This document shows positions 11,205-22,772 of a DNA stretch of 64,000 nucleotides, in pieces. The DNA lies in assembly GCF_000237925.1 (NCBI RefSeq), contig NC_031495.1:51034746-51098745 (forward strand), read 5' to 3'. Both the position numbers and the translations under genes were made by a program. Every line of letters starts with the position of its first letter. Position 1 is the first letter of the stretch. The stretch is from Schistosoma mansoni (Eukaryota > Platyhelminthes > Trematoda > Strigeidida > Schistosomatidae). Below the pieces are notes generated by a model. That model did no database searches, was not told where the DNA came from, and saw nothing but the letters and a program-made list of their open reading frames with translations.

Positions 11205-13834
11205 TTCTTGGTGGATACTGGCGCTGCTCTTAGCATCATCCCTCAAAATAAAACTGAGATTAGTCGAGAAACATCATCAATTACACTTCAAGCTGCAAAT
11301 AAAACTAAAATTGTGACATTTGGGCAGAAAAACTTAACCCTAGATTTGGGGTTCAGGAGGCAATTCCCTTGGGTTTTCACGGTAGCCGACTTAGATCTGG
11401 CAATACTGGGGATGGACTTTCTAGAGAGATACGAATTTCTAGTTGACACCAAGAAACGGCGATTAACACTAAAAGAAACTTCGTATTACACAAAAGGCAA
11501 AGAAAGTCACATCAGCTCTCTTAACTTGATTCAAACTCCTTCAGTAACAACAGCGAAATTCCAAGATATACTCGCGGAATTTCCAAACTTAACTAAACCA
11601 AACCCACAGCCTTCTAAAGACAAACTAAAAGTAAGTCACACTATCAAAACCGATGGTGCACCGGTTTTTGCAAAACCCAGGAGACTAGCACCAGATAAGC
11701 TCAAAATCGCTAGGGCCGAGTTTGATTATATGCTACAACTGGGTATTATCCGTCCCTCTGATAGTCAATGGGCATCCCCTTTGCATATGGTCCCAAAGAA
11801 GAATGAAGGTGACTGGCGACCGTGCGGGGATTACAGAGCCCTCAACCGTCAAACCGTACCAGATAGGTACCCAATACCGCATATCCAAGATTTTACAAAC
11901 GGTTTACAGGGTATGATTATATTCACTAAAATTGACTTAGTCAGGGTATATCACAATATCCCAGTGGCGGATGAAGATATCCCCAAGACAGCTATTACAA
12001 CACCCTTTGGCTTATTCGAGTTTGTACGCATGCCATTCGGCCTGAGAAATGCGGCACAGACATTTCAAAGATCCATAGACAATCTACTTCGAGATATGCC
12101 ATTTGCGCAGGGGTATATAGACGACTTGTTAATTGCCAGCCCCGATTTGCAATCACACGAACAGCATGTAAAAACAGTGTTAAAAAGACTGGATGAACAT
12201 GGAATAAACATACATCAAAGTAAGTGTGTTTTCGGTGTTCAAACTTTAGAATTTCTCGGTCACACAATAAGCCCAGAAGGGATTAAACCGATCAAAAAAG
12301 AAGTAGACACCATTAAACAATACCCCATACCTAGTTCTCTAACACAACTGAGAAGTTTTCTAGGTCTAATTAACTTTTATCGCAGATTCATACCAGGTTG
12401 TGCACAATTAATGCAACCTTTGACAGATTCACTAAAAGGAAAACCAAAAGAATTCAAACTGTCTTCTGACGCTGTCGAAGCTATTAAACAGCTTAAAGAT
12501 AAATTAGCTCAAGCAACTACGTTGATGTATCCGAATTCTCTTTCCCCACTTGCTTTGATGGTGGATGCTTCAGATAAAGCAGTAGGCGGTACCCTTAACC
12601 AACTGGTTAAAGACGCCTGGAAACCAATTGCTTTCTTCTCAAAAAGACTCGCTCCAGCAGAGACAAGGTATTCTACCTTCGGGCGAGAACTTCTTGCAAT
12701 CTATCTAACCATTAAACACTTCCGACACATGTTAGAAGGCAGGGAATTTATAGTCTTTACGGATCACAAACCACTAACGGATGCACTAAAAGCGAGAGCT
12801 GATAAATACTCACCTCGAGAAGTCCGACACCTTGACTATATATCACAGTTCACAAGCGATATCCGACATGTCAAAGGTCAGGACAATCAGGCGGCAGATG
12901 CTTTATCTAGGCTAGAAATAAACGTGCTACAGCAGTCTACAGTAAACTTCGAGACGTTGAGAAACGAACAAGAGCAGGATCTAGAATTACAAAACCTGCT
13001 TAAAACAAACAATTCAAGTCTTAATTTAAAACAGTTCCCATCACCTGTCGATGGTATTCTAATCTACTGTGACACGACCAAGGCGCAAAAGCTTCAACAA
13101 AACTAATCAATGCCAGATATATATGGCCGAATTTACAGAAGGATGTACACAAATGGGTTAGAGAGTGTTCAGCATGTCAACAATCAAAGATAAATCGTCA
13201 CACAAATTCACCCATAGGTGTTTTCTCGCAACCAGATGCACGTTTTGCCCATGTGCATATCGACTTGGTAGGTCCTTTACCACGTTCAAATGGTTTTAAT
13301 TACCTTTTTACATGCATAGATCGATTTACCAGATTCCCTATAGCCATCCCGATAACGGACATCACGGCGGAAACAGTAGCCAAAGTTTTCATGCAGAACT
13401 GGGTAACCATTTTTGGTACACCCATAACAATAACGACGGATAGAGGAGCGCAATTCGAATCCGAACTATTTAATAACTTGGCTAAACTTCTAGGCTCCAA
13501 TAGGATACGCTGCACTGCATATCATCCTCAGGCTAATGGGATGGTAGAACGTTTTCACCGTCAGCTAAAAACCGCCCTTATATCTCACTCAAACCCCAAT
13601 CAGTGGACAGAATTCCTACCGTTAGTTATGTTGGGAATACGAACATCTGTCAAAACTGACGCACAGTGTTCAGCTGCGGAACTGGTTTTCGGAACAACTC
13701 TGAGACTACCAGGTGAATTTATTAACCCTAATACTAACAGTCAAAAACTTAATTTAGAAAATTATGTAGATCAACTACGGGACCACATGTCTAAACTTAA
13801 GCCGATTAATACTCGTGAACAATCGCGCGCCGTG
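11205..13834 (+). mobile_element. Gypsy (CsRn1/Boudicca-type) fossil, pol part only
   Basis: An LTR-retrotransposon fossil with protease ([11 protein letters not shown] near 11210), reverse transcriptase about 11660-12260 ([19 protein letters not shown] box near 12115), RNase H about 12560-12900 ([21 protein letters not shown]) and integrase core about 13250-13720 ([32 protein letters not shown]). I see no LTRs, target duplication or gag next to it. It is therefore a partial copy, and it is broken, with at least one or two breaks in the reading frame. Sequence style matches the elements at 24571-29888 and 51791-62198 ([13 protein letters not shown]), so it belongs to the same broad lineage. 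Its left end abuts LINE ORF1; its right end abuts a Penelope fragment. Confidence 0.88.
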
Positions 13835-14179
13835 TTCTACTTTTCATGTTCTTTTTCTAATGCACTCACGTCTGGATAAGATGTGACAAAATAAAAGCAC
13901 CATTCAGTCCTAATTGTGTCATTGAGTGGACCATTTTCTAGTTTTGCCAGAAAAATGTCTGCCAGTATAGGGCCCAATGGTGACCCCATGGCTACCCCAT
14001 CCAATTGTCTATAATACTCATTGTCAAATCGGAATTGAACATTCATTGTGCATCTAAGAATTAGCTGTTTTATTGCGGATACGGAATTACCGTTTCTAAG
14101 TTCCTCTCTGTTAATTCATTACAAATGAAATCTACCGTTTCAAGTAGAGGAATGTTGGTGAAAAGGGACGTTACATCTA
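13835..14179 (-). mobile_element. Penelope-like element fragment (reverse transcriptase)
   Basis: Minus-strand translation gives the Penelope signature [21 protein letters not shown] followed by AKLE, and nearer the gap DVTSLFTNIPLLETVDFI. These are the conserved reverse transcriptase blocks of Penelope-like elements, known in schistosomes as Perere-10/Cercyon-type. Only about 345 bases are visible; the 5' direction runs into the assembly gap. The copy is broken. Confidence 0.85.
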
Positions 14180-14379
14180 NNNNNNNNNNNNNNNNNNNNN
14201 NNNNNNNNNNNNNNNNNNNNNNNNNNNNNNNNNNNNNNNNNNNNNNNNNNNNNNNNNNNNNNNNNNNNNNNNNNNNNNNNNNNNNNNNNNNNNNNNNNNN
14301 NNNNNNNNNNNNNNNNNNNNNNNNNNNNNNNNNNNNNNNNNNNNNNNNNNNNNNNNNNNNNNNNNNNNNNNNNNNNNNN
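14180..14379. other. Assembly gap (200 N)
   Basis: A run of exactly 200 N. The bases right after it (14380-14460) are T-rich with long homopolymer runs (t, g, a), which suggests low-quality contig edge sequence. Any open frame crossing the gap is meaningless. Confidence 0.98.
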
Positions 14380-15060
14380 TTTTTCTTTTTAACTTTTTTT
14401 AACCTTGGAAGGGGCGAATTTCCAAGAGGGCCAGGGGGGGTTAAAACACCTTGATAAGCCGGGTTCGGAGCCAGGGGAAAAATTCGTACCCTCCACCAAA
14501 CGTGGTGCTGGGTAGCCTGCTCGCGGCACTTCCTCAGATATTCTTATTCCACATTCTCACACTTTCTCTTGAAAGCACGCAGCAAACCGTCAGCGATAGT
14601 TGTAGAAAAGATCACATGCTACAAAATAAGATGACAAGCTAGTAAATGAAGAGACATCCATGGACTATCGTTGAAAGCGTTAGTCGTAACTGATTGTAAG
14701 TCAAATAGTGAGCGAGTTGATAATTTCGCCTTGGGATGAGAAATAGAACTAAGGTGTTTTCGATAGATAGGTTAATCGAACCGACGTTCCTACGGAAAAC
14801 GATTCTAGGGGGAAGCTAATGTAACAGCTCAGGTTGGTTGGTTAAGAGTTGACCCCAAACAACCAAGCATATGCTAAAACAGTATTGTTCAAGTATTCAT
14901 TCACTTCCTTACCTTTTGTAAGCGTTATATCCCCTATTATCTTATATTGAATGTTGAGAGCTTTTGTTTGTCTGAACAGATAATCCCACGCTCCACTGTG
15001 ACTGCGCGAAGATCGAAATAAAGACCTATTCACTACTTCTCTGGTTTCTTCTATCAATAG
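14380..15060. other. Unassigned sequence after the gap
   Basis: Nothing is recognised with confidence. A 73-codon minus-strand frame at 14842-15063 (with HSGAWDYLFRQTKALNIQY) reads more protein-like than its surroundings, but I know no family for it. It may be part of an unnamed repeat. Confidence 0.3.
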
Positions 15061-15064
15061 CACG

Positions 15065-16010
15065 AGGGTTACCTAAAGGCACGAAAGGACCTCTTCTCTT
15101 CTTGATTTACATTAACGATCTTCCATAGCAAGTTTCATCTGACTTGTTACTTTTTGCTCATGGTGTGAAACTTTGGGGGGAGATACGCAACCAAGATGGT
15201 ATACTAGCACTTCAAGAGGATCTGACTCGACTTCAAAGTTGGACAGACGACAACGGCCTTACCTTCAACAATCCAAAGTGTAATGTAGTCCATCTGCGAC
15301 ATGTTGCAGACTATAGTTACAACTTAGGAAACTCCTGTCTAGAAGTATCCCAAATCGAAAAAGATTTAGGAGTGCTGGTATCCTACGACTTGAAGTCGTA
15401 CGCTAACTGTGTCAAAAACGCCTTTCAAGCAAACCTTGCATTGGTGGCGTTGAAGCGCATTTTTTGCCAGTTTGACGGGAGAACGTTCCACATAATCTTC
15501 AAAAGTTATATTCGTTCTCATTTAGAGTACGGAAACATGGTATTTCCTCTCCCCAAAAGGACGCCTCCAATCATTTAACCTTTACCCGTTAGAGTATAGT
15601 CGTCTTAGAGGTGACCTTCTCATGACTTACAGTATCCTTAACACTTCTGGACACCCCCTTAAACATCTACTTAAGCTTAGTCACAATACTAACCTGAGGG
15701 ATAACACCCAGAAACTAGAGACCCAACATAGCAGAACGGACTGCAGACACAACTTCTACTCCTTGAGAGTTGTCAAATGCTGGAATTCGCTACCGACTGA
15801 GCTAGTCCAGGCGACCGCAGGAGTCTTTTAAGAGGAAGCTTGACGTATTCCTAAGGACCAAGGATAGAGTATTATTATGATTTACCGATTTCTTTTTTCC
15901 TCTATTATCGTTAATATGCCTAGGTTCTTGCCTGGAGGTATCGGTGATCCACTGCCACTAGGCACGGAAGCCCGTTACGATAAAGCTTCTTCTATTCCAT
16001 CCACAACCAT
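15065..16010 (+). mobile_element. CR1/Perere-type LINE, 3' part of reverse transcriptase
   Basis: Starts near the PKGTKGPLLFLIYINDLP block (usual PQGSVLGPLLFLIYINDLP). It continues with LLLFAHGVKLW (the YADD-equivalent box has lost the catalytic pair), LQSWTDDNGLTFNNPKC, EVSQIEKDLGVLVSYDLK and YIRSHLEYGNMVF, then ends with VVKCWNSLPTELVQA near 15780-15830. It is 5'-truncated and the frame is interrupted at about 15578-15622 and at the end. The 3' UTR seems to run to about 16010. A second, worse copy follows at 16130-16480. Confidence 0.8.
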
Positions 16011-16129
16011 TTTTAATTCAACTTAGATGGTTGAAAAAACCGTGCGTTTGGTTCATAATGATCTGTATCTAAGTTGTGGCAAATGGAATATAATCTGTTG
16101 ACCAACCATCCTGGTGGACTGACTCACTT

Positions 16130-16480
16130 CATATCCAGTTATTCGACTTTTTAGGTCAGGATGAACTTCACTTTTTCCCCAGGTTACACAATGCCTTGTG
16201 AGTCCCTCGTCTGTTCAACACTACAACCACTCCTTTTTTATTTTATATAAACGATCTCCCTCAGAAATTATCTTTCCAGTTATTACTTTCTTGGAACCAC
16301 CTTAAGTTTTAGAAAAGGGTTCGAAACCAAGACGATAGGCTGACACTTCAAGATGATCTGACTCGACTTTAATGTTTCGCAGATAAAAACAGACTTTATT
16401 CAATCGTTTTATTTGACCCCATTTGAGGTATGGAAGTATAGTGTTTCCTCCCTCACTGCAAAACCTACTTACGCCTGTTA
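16130..16480 (+). mobile_element. CR1/Perere-type LINE, small degenerate piece
   Basis: Near 16230-16370 the plus strand reads LLFYINDLPQKLSFQLLLSW and then RNQDDRLTLQDDLTRL, the same order as the neighbouring copy at 15100-15240. [17 protein letters not shown] follows at 16420-16470. It is badly broken, with no intact frame. Confidence 0.55.
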
Positions 16481-16484
16481 CTCC

Positions 16485-17215
16485 CAATGAAGCATAGGCC
16501 AACGACTAGCATTCTCCAACCCACTCTATCCTCAGCCTTCCTTTCTAGTTCTGTCCAGTTGTTGTTCATTCTTATCATGTCTGTCTCCATTTCTCGGTGT
16601 AATGTGTTCTTTGGTCTTCTTCTTCTCTTTTGGCCTTCCGGATTCCACGTAAGGACTTACCTTGTGACGCAGTTGGGTGATTTCCTCAATGTGTGTCCTG
16701 TCCACTTCCAGCGCTTCTTCCTGATTTCTTCCTCCTCCGAAATCTGGTTTGTTCTCTCCCACGGTGGGTTGTTGCTAGTAGTGTCTGACCAATGAATCCG
16801 AAGTATTTTGGGTAGACAATTATTAATAAACACTTGTATCTTCCACATGATGGCTTTCGTAGTTCTCCAAGTTTCCGTCCCATACAGCGGAATTGTCTTC
16901 ACATTTGTATTGAAAATTCTGATCTTGGTGATGATTGACAATTTTTTGAGTTCAAGATGTTCTTCAGTTGTAGATATACTGCTCATGCTTTGCAGATCCG
17001 CATCTTCACACCTGCATCAGATCAACCGTGTTCATCGATGATGATGTCCACATATGTAAAGGTTTTCACATCCTCCACAGCTTCTCCGTCAGGTGTAATT
17101 CGATTGGTACATTCTGTATTGTATCGGAGAATCTTACTTTTCCCTTTGTGTATATTGAGAGCTACTGCTGCTGAGGCTGCTGCTACACTGGTCGTTTTAT
17201 CCTGCATCAGGGATT
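16485..17215 (-). mobile_element. SR2-type RTE LINE, 3' fragment
   Basis: On the minus strand, 17207-17022 gives LNIHKGKSKILRYNTECTNR-ITPDGEAVEDVKTFTY, and 16986-16657 gives [15 protein letters not shown], [33 protein letters not shown] and [21 protein letters not shown]. These are the C-terminal blocks of the schistosome SR2 RTE element. A frameshift near 16990-17020 separates the two parts. It is 5'-truncated: the polymerase core is missing. Confidence 0.8.
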
Positions 17216-17775
17216 AATGAACCTTTCCGAAGCCTAATGTGTTAGATCGGTGCAGTCTTTTTGGTACCGTCCTCCAGACTCACCGCACCGTATACCACTA
17301 TCCGGGGGGTACATAGAAACTTGGAGTCGATATTTACATTTTTGCAATTTACATGTATCACACAGGGGTTACAGGTTACATGAGAAAAATATGCTCAGTT
17401 TCATGAGGTTTGAAAGGTTGAGAACGGCGGAGAAGAAAATTTTACTCAGGCGGCTTCTGTATCTAGTAACATTATACAATTCATGTCTTCAGGTAGCCAT
17501 GTTGATATATTTAACATTGCGTAGAGAAATATTAGTAAATCAGAATGAACTAGAGTCCCGAGTCCCTTAAAATATTTTAGGTTTCCTATTGAAGAACCAA
17601 TAGGAGACTCGTGATCACCTAAGACTCCAGCGAATCCCGGAAAATGGCCATTCGTAAATGGAAACTATGTCTACAGCCTATTTCGCTGTGTTGTGTTTCT
17701 AACTATGGAAACTTTATTTAACGTTTATGTCGGGACCGAGGTTATTTAATTATTTTAGAAGATGCTCAGGAGTGT
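17216..17775. other. No gene; uncertain repeat-like DNA
   Basis: No credible coding frame. The piece at 17570-17620 contains a short inverted repeat (cctattgaagaaccaatagg), which may form a hairpin. I do not recognise a family. Confidence 0.3.
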
Positions 17776-18128
17776 TTCGGTATTTTAAGACCGCCTGTAG
17801 CTCTTCTTTGGCTACTGCCGGTCACAATCCCGGACAAAGGATGAGGATTAGTTATGGGGTCAGCAACCCCATCCCGTGAAAAGCAATGTAGCTAAAAAAA
17901 TGCTAACCAGGATAAACAAATTAGAACATCTAAACTCTGCCCTGGGAGTTGAAGGAAGAATTATGACGCCTCATGATGAAAGCCCAGATTCTCCAGAAGT
18001 CACGAGACCGATGCCCCTTCTAACAATCAGAACAACAATTATTATAGGTATGTAGAACGCTCGAACAATGTGAAAGAGCAGGAGGATCAGTCAAACAGCA
18101 ACGGGAATGAGGAGATACAAATTGACGG

Positions 18129-18484
18129 TGTAAGGACGGCCCGTCGGTAGACTCTCGGAAGCCCTAAGAAGCCCAGGAAGAGCCGCAGACATTCCATCCA
18201 ATCAGGGCTAGGGGAATGTTCTAGAAATGCCAACGTGGAGCTTCTCCATTGGATGGATTAGTTTGATACCTATGTGCTTATTGGTTGACCTAAATGATAA
18301 TTTACTTTCAGCCAAAAAACTATAAATACACGAGATTTCTGTGCTATATTTTGACACTGTTCGGGGCAATAAACTTCCTGCTTACCAGTCTTTGTCTTCT
18401 CTCTTTTGCGACGTTTGCGGGTTCTATCGTTCAAGTAGTCAAGTAGTTCGCGGCATATTAAGAATCAAGGCTCTAGATATAACA
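18129..18484 (+). repeat. 5' LTR of the gag-only element
   Basis: 356 bp, starting tgtaaggacggcc and ending gatataaca. It contains a TATA-like stretch (aactataaatac near 18320) and a polyadenylation-like aataaa near 18367. It differs from the 3' copy by only two single-base length differences, so the insertion is young. Confidence 0.93.
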
Positions 18485-20368
18485 ACTGGCGACGGGTTAA
18501 TTTATCAAGATGTCTATTACCTTTGACCAATTTGAAGCTTTTCTAGAGCGCCATGAAAAACGGCTTGAACAATTCCAGATGCGCATACTCGAAAAACTAA
18601 CCCAGCAGATGAACCTCAATAAGAATGGACTTACAGATGTTTCTGCCAAATCGCATGCTGATTGTATCATTGATTCCATTCACGAATTTCATTTTGATGG
18701 TGTTGCTGGTGTAACATTCGAATCTTGGTACAAGAAATATGAAGATGTATTTAATGTCGACCTAGAAACTTTTGATGATGCCGCCAAGGTCAGGGTGCTA
18801 CTACGAAAGCTGGGTACCATTGAACATGAACGGTATACTAATTACATTCTGCCCAAGAACCCAAGAGACATTTCATTCGAAGAAACAGTTAAAATTTTGT
18901 CGCAAATTTTCGGTGAACAGTCTTCCTTGTTCAATATTCGATATCAGTGCTTGAAAATAGTAAAAGCCGGCAATGATGACTGGGTGCAACATGCTAGCAT
19001 AATAAATCGCGAATGTGAGCGCTTTAAACTATCGGCAATGACAGAAGACCAATTCAAATGTCTTGTTTTCGTATGCAGCTTACAATCTTCAGAAGACGCC
19101 GACATTAGAACCAGAATTCTAAGCAAAATTGAACAGTGCCCAAATATCACCCTTCAAGAGGTGACTACTGAATGTCAGCATCTGGTGAACTTGAAGCATG
19201 ACACTTCAATGGTAGAAAATAATGGTCGACTACCTTATGTACAGGCAGTAAGTGGGAAGAAAGATTCCTATATGCAAAAGCAGAACACAACCATTAAGAA
19301 GCCTCCATCCGCATGTTGGTTTTGCGGAGAGCTGCATTACAAAAGGTTCTGCCCATACAAAAACTACCGGTGCACTAGATGTCAGCTCAAAGGACATAAA
19401 GAAACATGTTGTAAGAAGAAGATGCACCGTCGCTCATCGAGTGTTCATTACCGAAGACGTAAAAATTGTTCATCAACCAATAGAATAATGGTAGCACATA
19501 CCAGAACAGAACATAATCGAAGAAAATATGTGGCCTTAGAGATTAATGGACGCCGTGCCCGTCTACAGCTTGACACTGCTTCAGATATTTCACTGATCAG
19601 CCGCAAAACATGGAGTCATATTGGCAAACCCTTGGTGCTCCCTACAACTCAGTTAGCACTCAGTGCATCTGGAGAGAAGGTAAATATTGCTGGAGAGATA
19701 TGCTGCCCAGTTAAAAAAGGGAATGTACAGAAGAATGTGAAAGTATATCTCACTGAAAGCCCAGGACTAGATTTGCTTGGTCTTGACCTAATAGAAATGT
19801 TGCAGTTGGCTAACCAGCCAATTAATCATATATGTAGTCCGGTGAGATCTGATGCACTCTCAAGGTTGATCGGTCCCCAGGCAAAACATGGAGAAGATGT
19901 ACTCATTGCCGCAGGAGAAGGTGAGTCAGAAGTTCAGGCAAAGAACCCATGGATATTTGGAAAAAAATCGCCACCCAAGAAAAGAAGAAAACCTGTACAA
20001 GAGTATCAGACGAACGACCGCGGCGAAAAGGTACTTGTAAAGTATCAAGGCGGTCAGAAATGGGAACCAGGTGTCATAGTACGGCGTATCGGGAAAGTAC
20101 TTTATTTAGTCCGTGGAAGGGACGGAAAATGTACCAGACATATGAATCAGATAAAAAGGGATCATAGGACAGCAGCAGTAGACACACAAGTACCGTTCCA
20201 CATTCTGGTGGAGAAAGGCCCGAAAGAAGGCCGCAACCAACGACTAGAAAAACTTAAGAGTGAGAGCGCGCAGCCAATAAGGGTGATGAACAGAAAAACG
20301 AGAACAACAACAATGCTTCAAGAAAATCCAAAAAGAAATTCATACGTCACAGACTTCAAAGGGGGAGG

Positions 20369-20726
20369 TGTAAGGACGGCCCGTCGGTAGACTCTCGGAA
20401 GCCCTAAGAAGCCCAGGAAGAGCCGCAGACATTCCATCCAATCAGGGCTAGGGGAATGTTCTAGAAATGCCAACGTGGAGCTTCTCCATTGGATGGATTA
20501 GTTTGATACCTATGTGCTTATTGGTTGACCTAAATGATAATTTACTTTCAGCCAAAAAACTATAAATACACGAGATTTCTGTGCTATATTTTGACACTGT
20601 TCGGGGCAATAAACTTCCTGCTTACCAGTCTTTGTCTTCTCTCTTTTGCGACGTTTTGCGGGTTCTATCGTTCAAGTAGTCAAGTAGTTCGCGGCATATT
20701 AAGAATTCAAGGCTCTAGATATAACA
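20369..20726 (+). repeat. 3' LTR of the gag-only element
   Basis: 358 bp, the direct repeat of 18129-18484. The long open frame ends 22 bases inside this LTR. The host LINE sequence resumes right after the target duplication. Confidence 0.93.
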
Positions 20727-21499
20727 GACGGTGCTCGGCATCAGCGAAACCCATTGGACGCAAGCTGGACAACAAAGGCTAGATACGGGGCAGATGCTGG
20801 TTTACTCCGATCACAAAGTTGCTCTAATGTTGTCCAGAAAAGCACGAAATGCACTTGTCGGATGGGAATCTCACGGATCCAGAATTATCAAAGCATCATT
20901 CAAAACAAAGGAGGGAATTACAATGAGTGTTATCTAGTGTTATGCACCCACCACAGATAGGGACGACGACAATGAAGACCAGTTCTATGGGGAGCTGTAA
21001 TCAATCACAGCAATTGTCCAGGAAAAGACCTGATCATCCTGATGAGAGACCTAAACGCCAAAGTCGGAATGGGCAACACCGGGTATGAGGATATCATAGG
21101 ACGACATGGATTGACTGGGAGAAAGGGGCGAGAATAGTGAGGGGTATGCGAACAAATATCTATGGGTGGCACTTTATTACTCGACAAACGCAGACACAAA
21201 GATACATGCGTATCATTGGACCACACCGCTGTAAACTAACTCTATCATAATCGCACCACGAAAACATTGCAGACGGTCAATCTAAGTTAAAGGGAATTGA
21301 TCTGTTTAGAAAATGCGTGTGGGATTCGCGAAAGAAAGAACAAGAAGACAGCAATTAACAACTATAGAACAAGAGCAGAGAAAGCCAAGGCAGTGACCAA
21401 ATATATACTGGCGATCAAGATAGTACGAATGAACATTATTATTATTATTGTTGGATCCATTTTGAAGGTGAAAATCCCTGAATGTATATATTTGCAATT

Positions 21500-22772
21500 T
21501 CTTCTTTACGGTTTCTTTATTTATACATATTATTAACTTTTTTGATGCCAATTGAGACTGTAACGTTTAATTTTCTCGGTTTTACTATCGTTTTTATTGA
21601 GTCTCTATGTTTCTTACTGAACTGTATTTAATTTGTTTTAATTGCTACTATTCTGGCGGCTGCCATATTGACTGCTCGCTCCTTGATTGTGCGGTTTGAT
21701 TTTGACTGGGATCGTGCATTCTTGGTTGTAATTTGGAGCACTTTCCCAGAAATTGAAACACTTTGTGTTATAAAACAGCCGCTCAAACGGAATCTTACTT
21801 GGTCTATCCAGAAGGGATAGAATAACACTCACCTTTTGGTGTTTTCGGTAATTTTCATATATTTCTTATCACTTTGCTATTCATTGTAATTTAGATTGAA
21901 TATTTTGGGATTAATTGTTGGTTGAATAACTGGGTGGTGATATTTGTTTAGGTAGATTTGTACATTTGTATATATGATGAATTTTAGAACCGTTATTACC
22001 CCAATCATCTTGTTCTGATTTCGACTGGGGTCTGCGAGTTTCTTCCCTTTTACTAGCCAGTTGTTCAGCAATCCTAACCTAGTTGGAAACTAGGTTTGGA
22101 TATTACAATATGTTTATCTAATATTCCCTACGCTTGCACCCAATTCTTCTGTCATTGCTAGGCCTTCCATGTATTATCGTATGTCGAAATAACTCGTGCT
22201 GAGAATTATAAATTGTACCGGATTATAATATTGAATAAAGCTATTAATAACTGTAAGATCCAAACCTAAATTCCAATCGGTCTGGATGTGGTCGAATAAC
22301 TAGAGTAAAAGTTTAGTACTCGTTTCAATCAAATCAGAACAAGGTGTTTTGGAGTAATAACGTTTCTAAACAAATATCACTACCCAGTTATTCAACCGAC
22401 AATTGATACCAAAATATTCAATCGAAAACACCAGAAGGTGAGTGTTATTCTATCCCTTCTGGATAGACCAAGTAAGATTCCGTTTGAGCGGCTGTTTTAT
22501 AACACAAAGTGTTTCAATTTCTGGGAAAGTGCTCCAAATTACAACCAAAAATGCACGATCCCAGTCAAAATCAAACCGCACAATCAAGGAGCGAGCAGTC
22601 AATATGGCAGCCGCCAGAATAGTAGCAATTAAAACAAATTAAATACAGTTCAGTAAGAAACATAGAGACTCAATAAAAACGATAGTAAAACCGAGAAAAT
22701 TAAACGTTACAGTCTCAACTGGCACCAAAAAAATTAACAACATATACAAATAAAGAAACCACAAGGAAGAAG
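21500..22772. repeat. Foldback (palindromic) element with long inverted arms
   Basis: The left half (21500 to about 22107) and the right half (about 22250-22772) are inverted copies of each other around a unique centre of about 140 bp. The outer 300 bases of each arm differ at only about five sites by eye. The inner parts are clearly more diverged and carry a 50-base length difference near 21850-21900. Each arm encodes the same two 64-66 codon overlapping frames (one with IPFERLFYNTKCFNFW), of unknown meaning. The centre contains aataaag and AT-rich sequence. Inside the left arm is a smaller hairpin, aacctagtt-gga-aactaggtt. I see no transposase. It could be a foldback DNA transposon or a head-to-head rearranged leader of an LTR element. 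Confidence 0.75.

Larger units (their letters stand above)
18129..20726 (+). mobile_element. Young, non-autonomous Gypsy element with gag only
   Basis: A compact LTR element, 2.6 kb, with near-identical LTRs (18129-18484 and 20369-20726), each TG...CA, flanked by a perfect 5-bp target duplication gacgg (18124-18128 and 20727-20731). A purine tract (aaagggggagg) precedes the 3' LTR, and a primer-site-like tggcgacgggttaa follows the 5' LTR. The single open frame 18510-20390 (626 codons) reads in order: an N-terminal coiled, charged segment; gag capsid-like region; two zinc knuckles near residues 270-305 (CWFCGELHYKRFC and CTRCQLKGHKETC); an aspartic protease-like region with LQLDTASDISLISRKTW; and a basic tail like the C-terminus of Mag-type integrases (EKVLVKYQGGQKWEPGVIV). 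No reverse transcriptase, RNase H or integrase core lies between the LTRs. It looks like a recently mobilised derivative that depends on a full relative. Confidence 0.9.
17776..21425 (+). mobile_element. SR2-type RTE LINE, 5' part, split by an LTR element
   Basis: The left part (about 17776-18128) holds the RTE 5' UTR ('ctactgccggtcacaa') and the start of the endonuclease frame, up to MRRYKLT. The right part resumes at 20732 with VLGISETHWTQAGQQRLDTG, the AP-endonuclease motif SETHW. It continues with VALMLSRKARNALVGWESHG and, near 21040, LMRDLNAKVGMGN (usual GDFNAKVG). It ends around 21425 with RKNKKTAINNYRTRAEKAKA. Several frameshifts are present after 20930. No reverse transcriptase follows, because the foldback element starts at about 21500. 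The gag-bearing LTR element 18129-20726 sits exactly between MRRYKLT and VLGISETHW, so the insertion is clean. Confidence 0.8.

Noticed and set aside
14125-14454. Open frame spanning the N run
   Set aside because: It is mostly unknown residues across an assembly gap; it carries no information.
14380-14460. T-rich and G-rich homopolymer stretch after the gap
   Set aside because: More likely poor sequence at a contig edge than a real regulatory or structural feature.
21628-22642. Matching 64-66 codon frames in both foldback arms taken as a small gene
   Set aside because: They are identical only because the arms are inverted repeats; two frames overlap and neither shows a domain.
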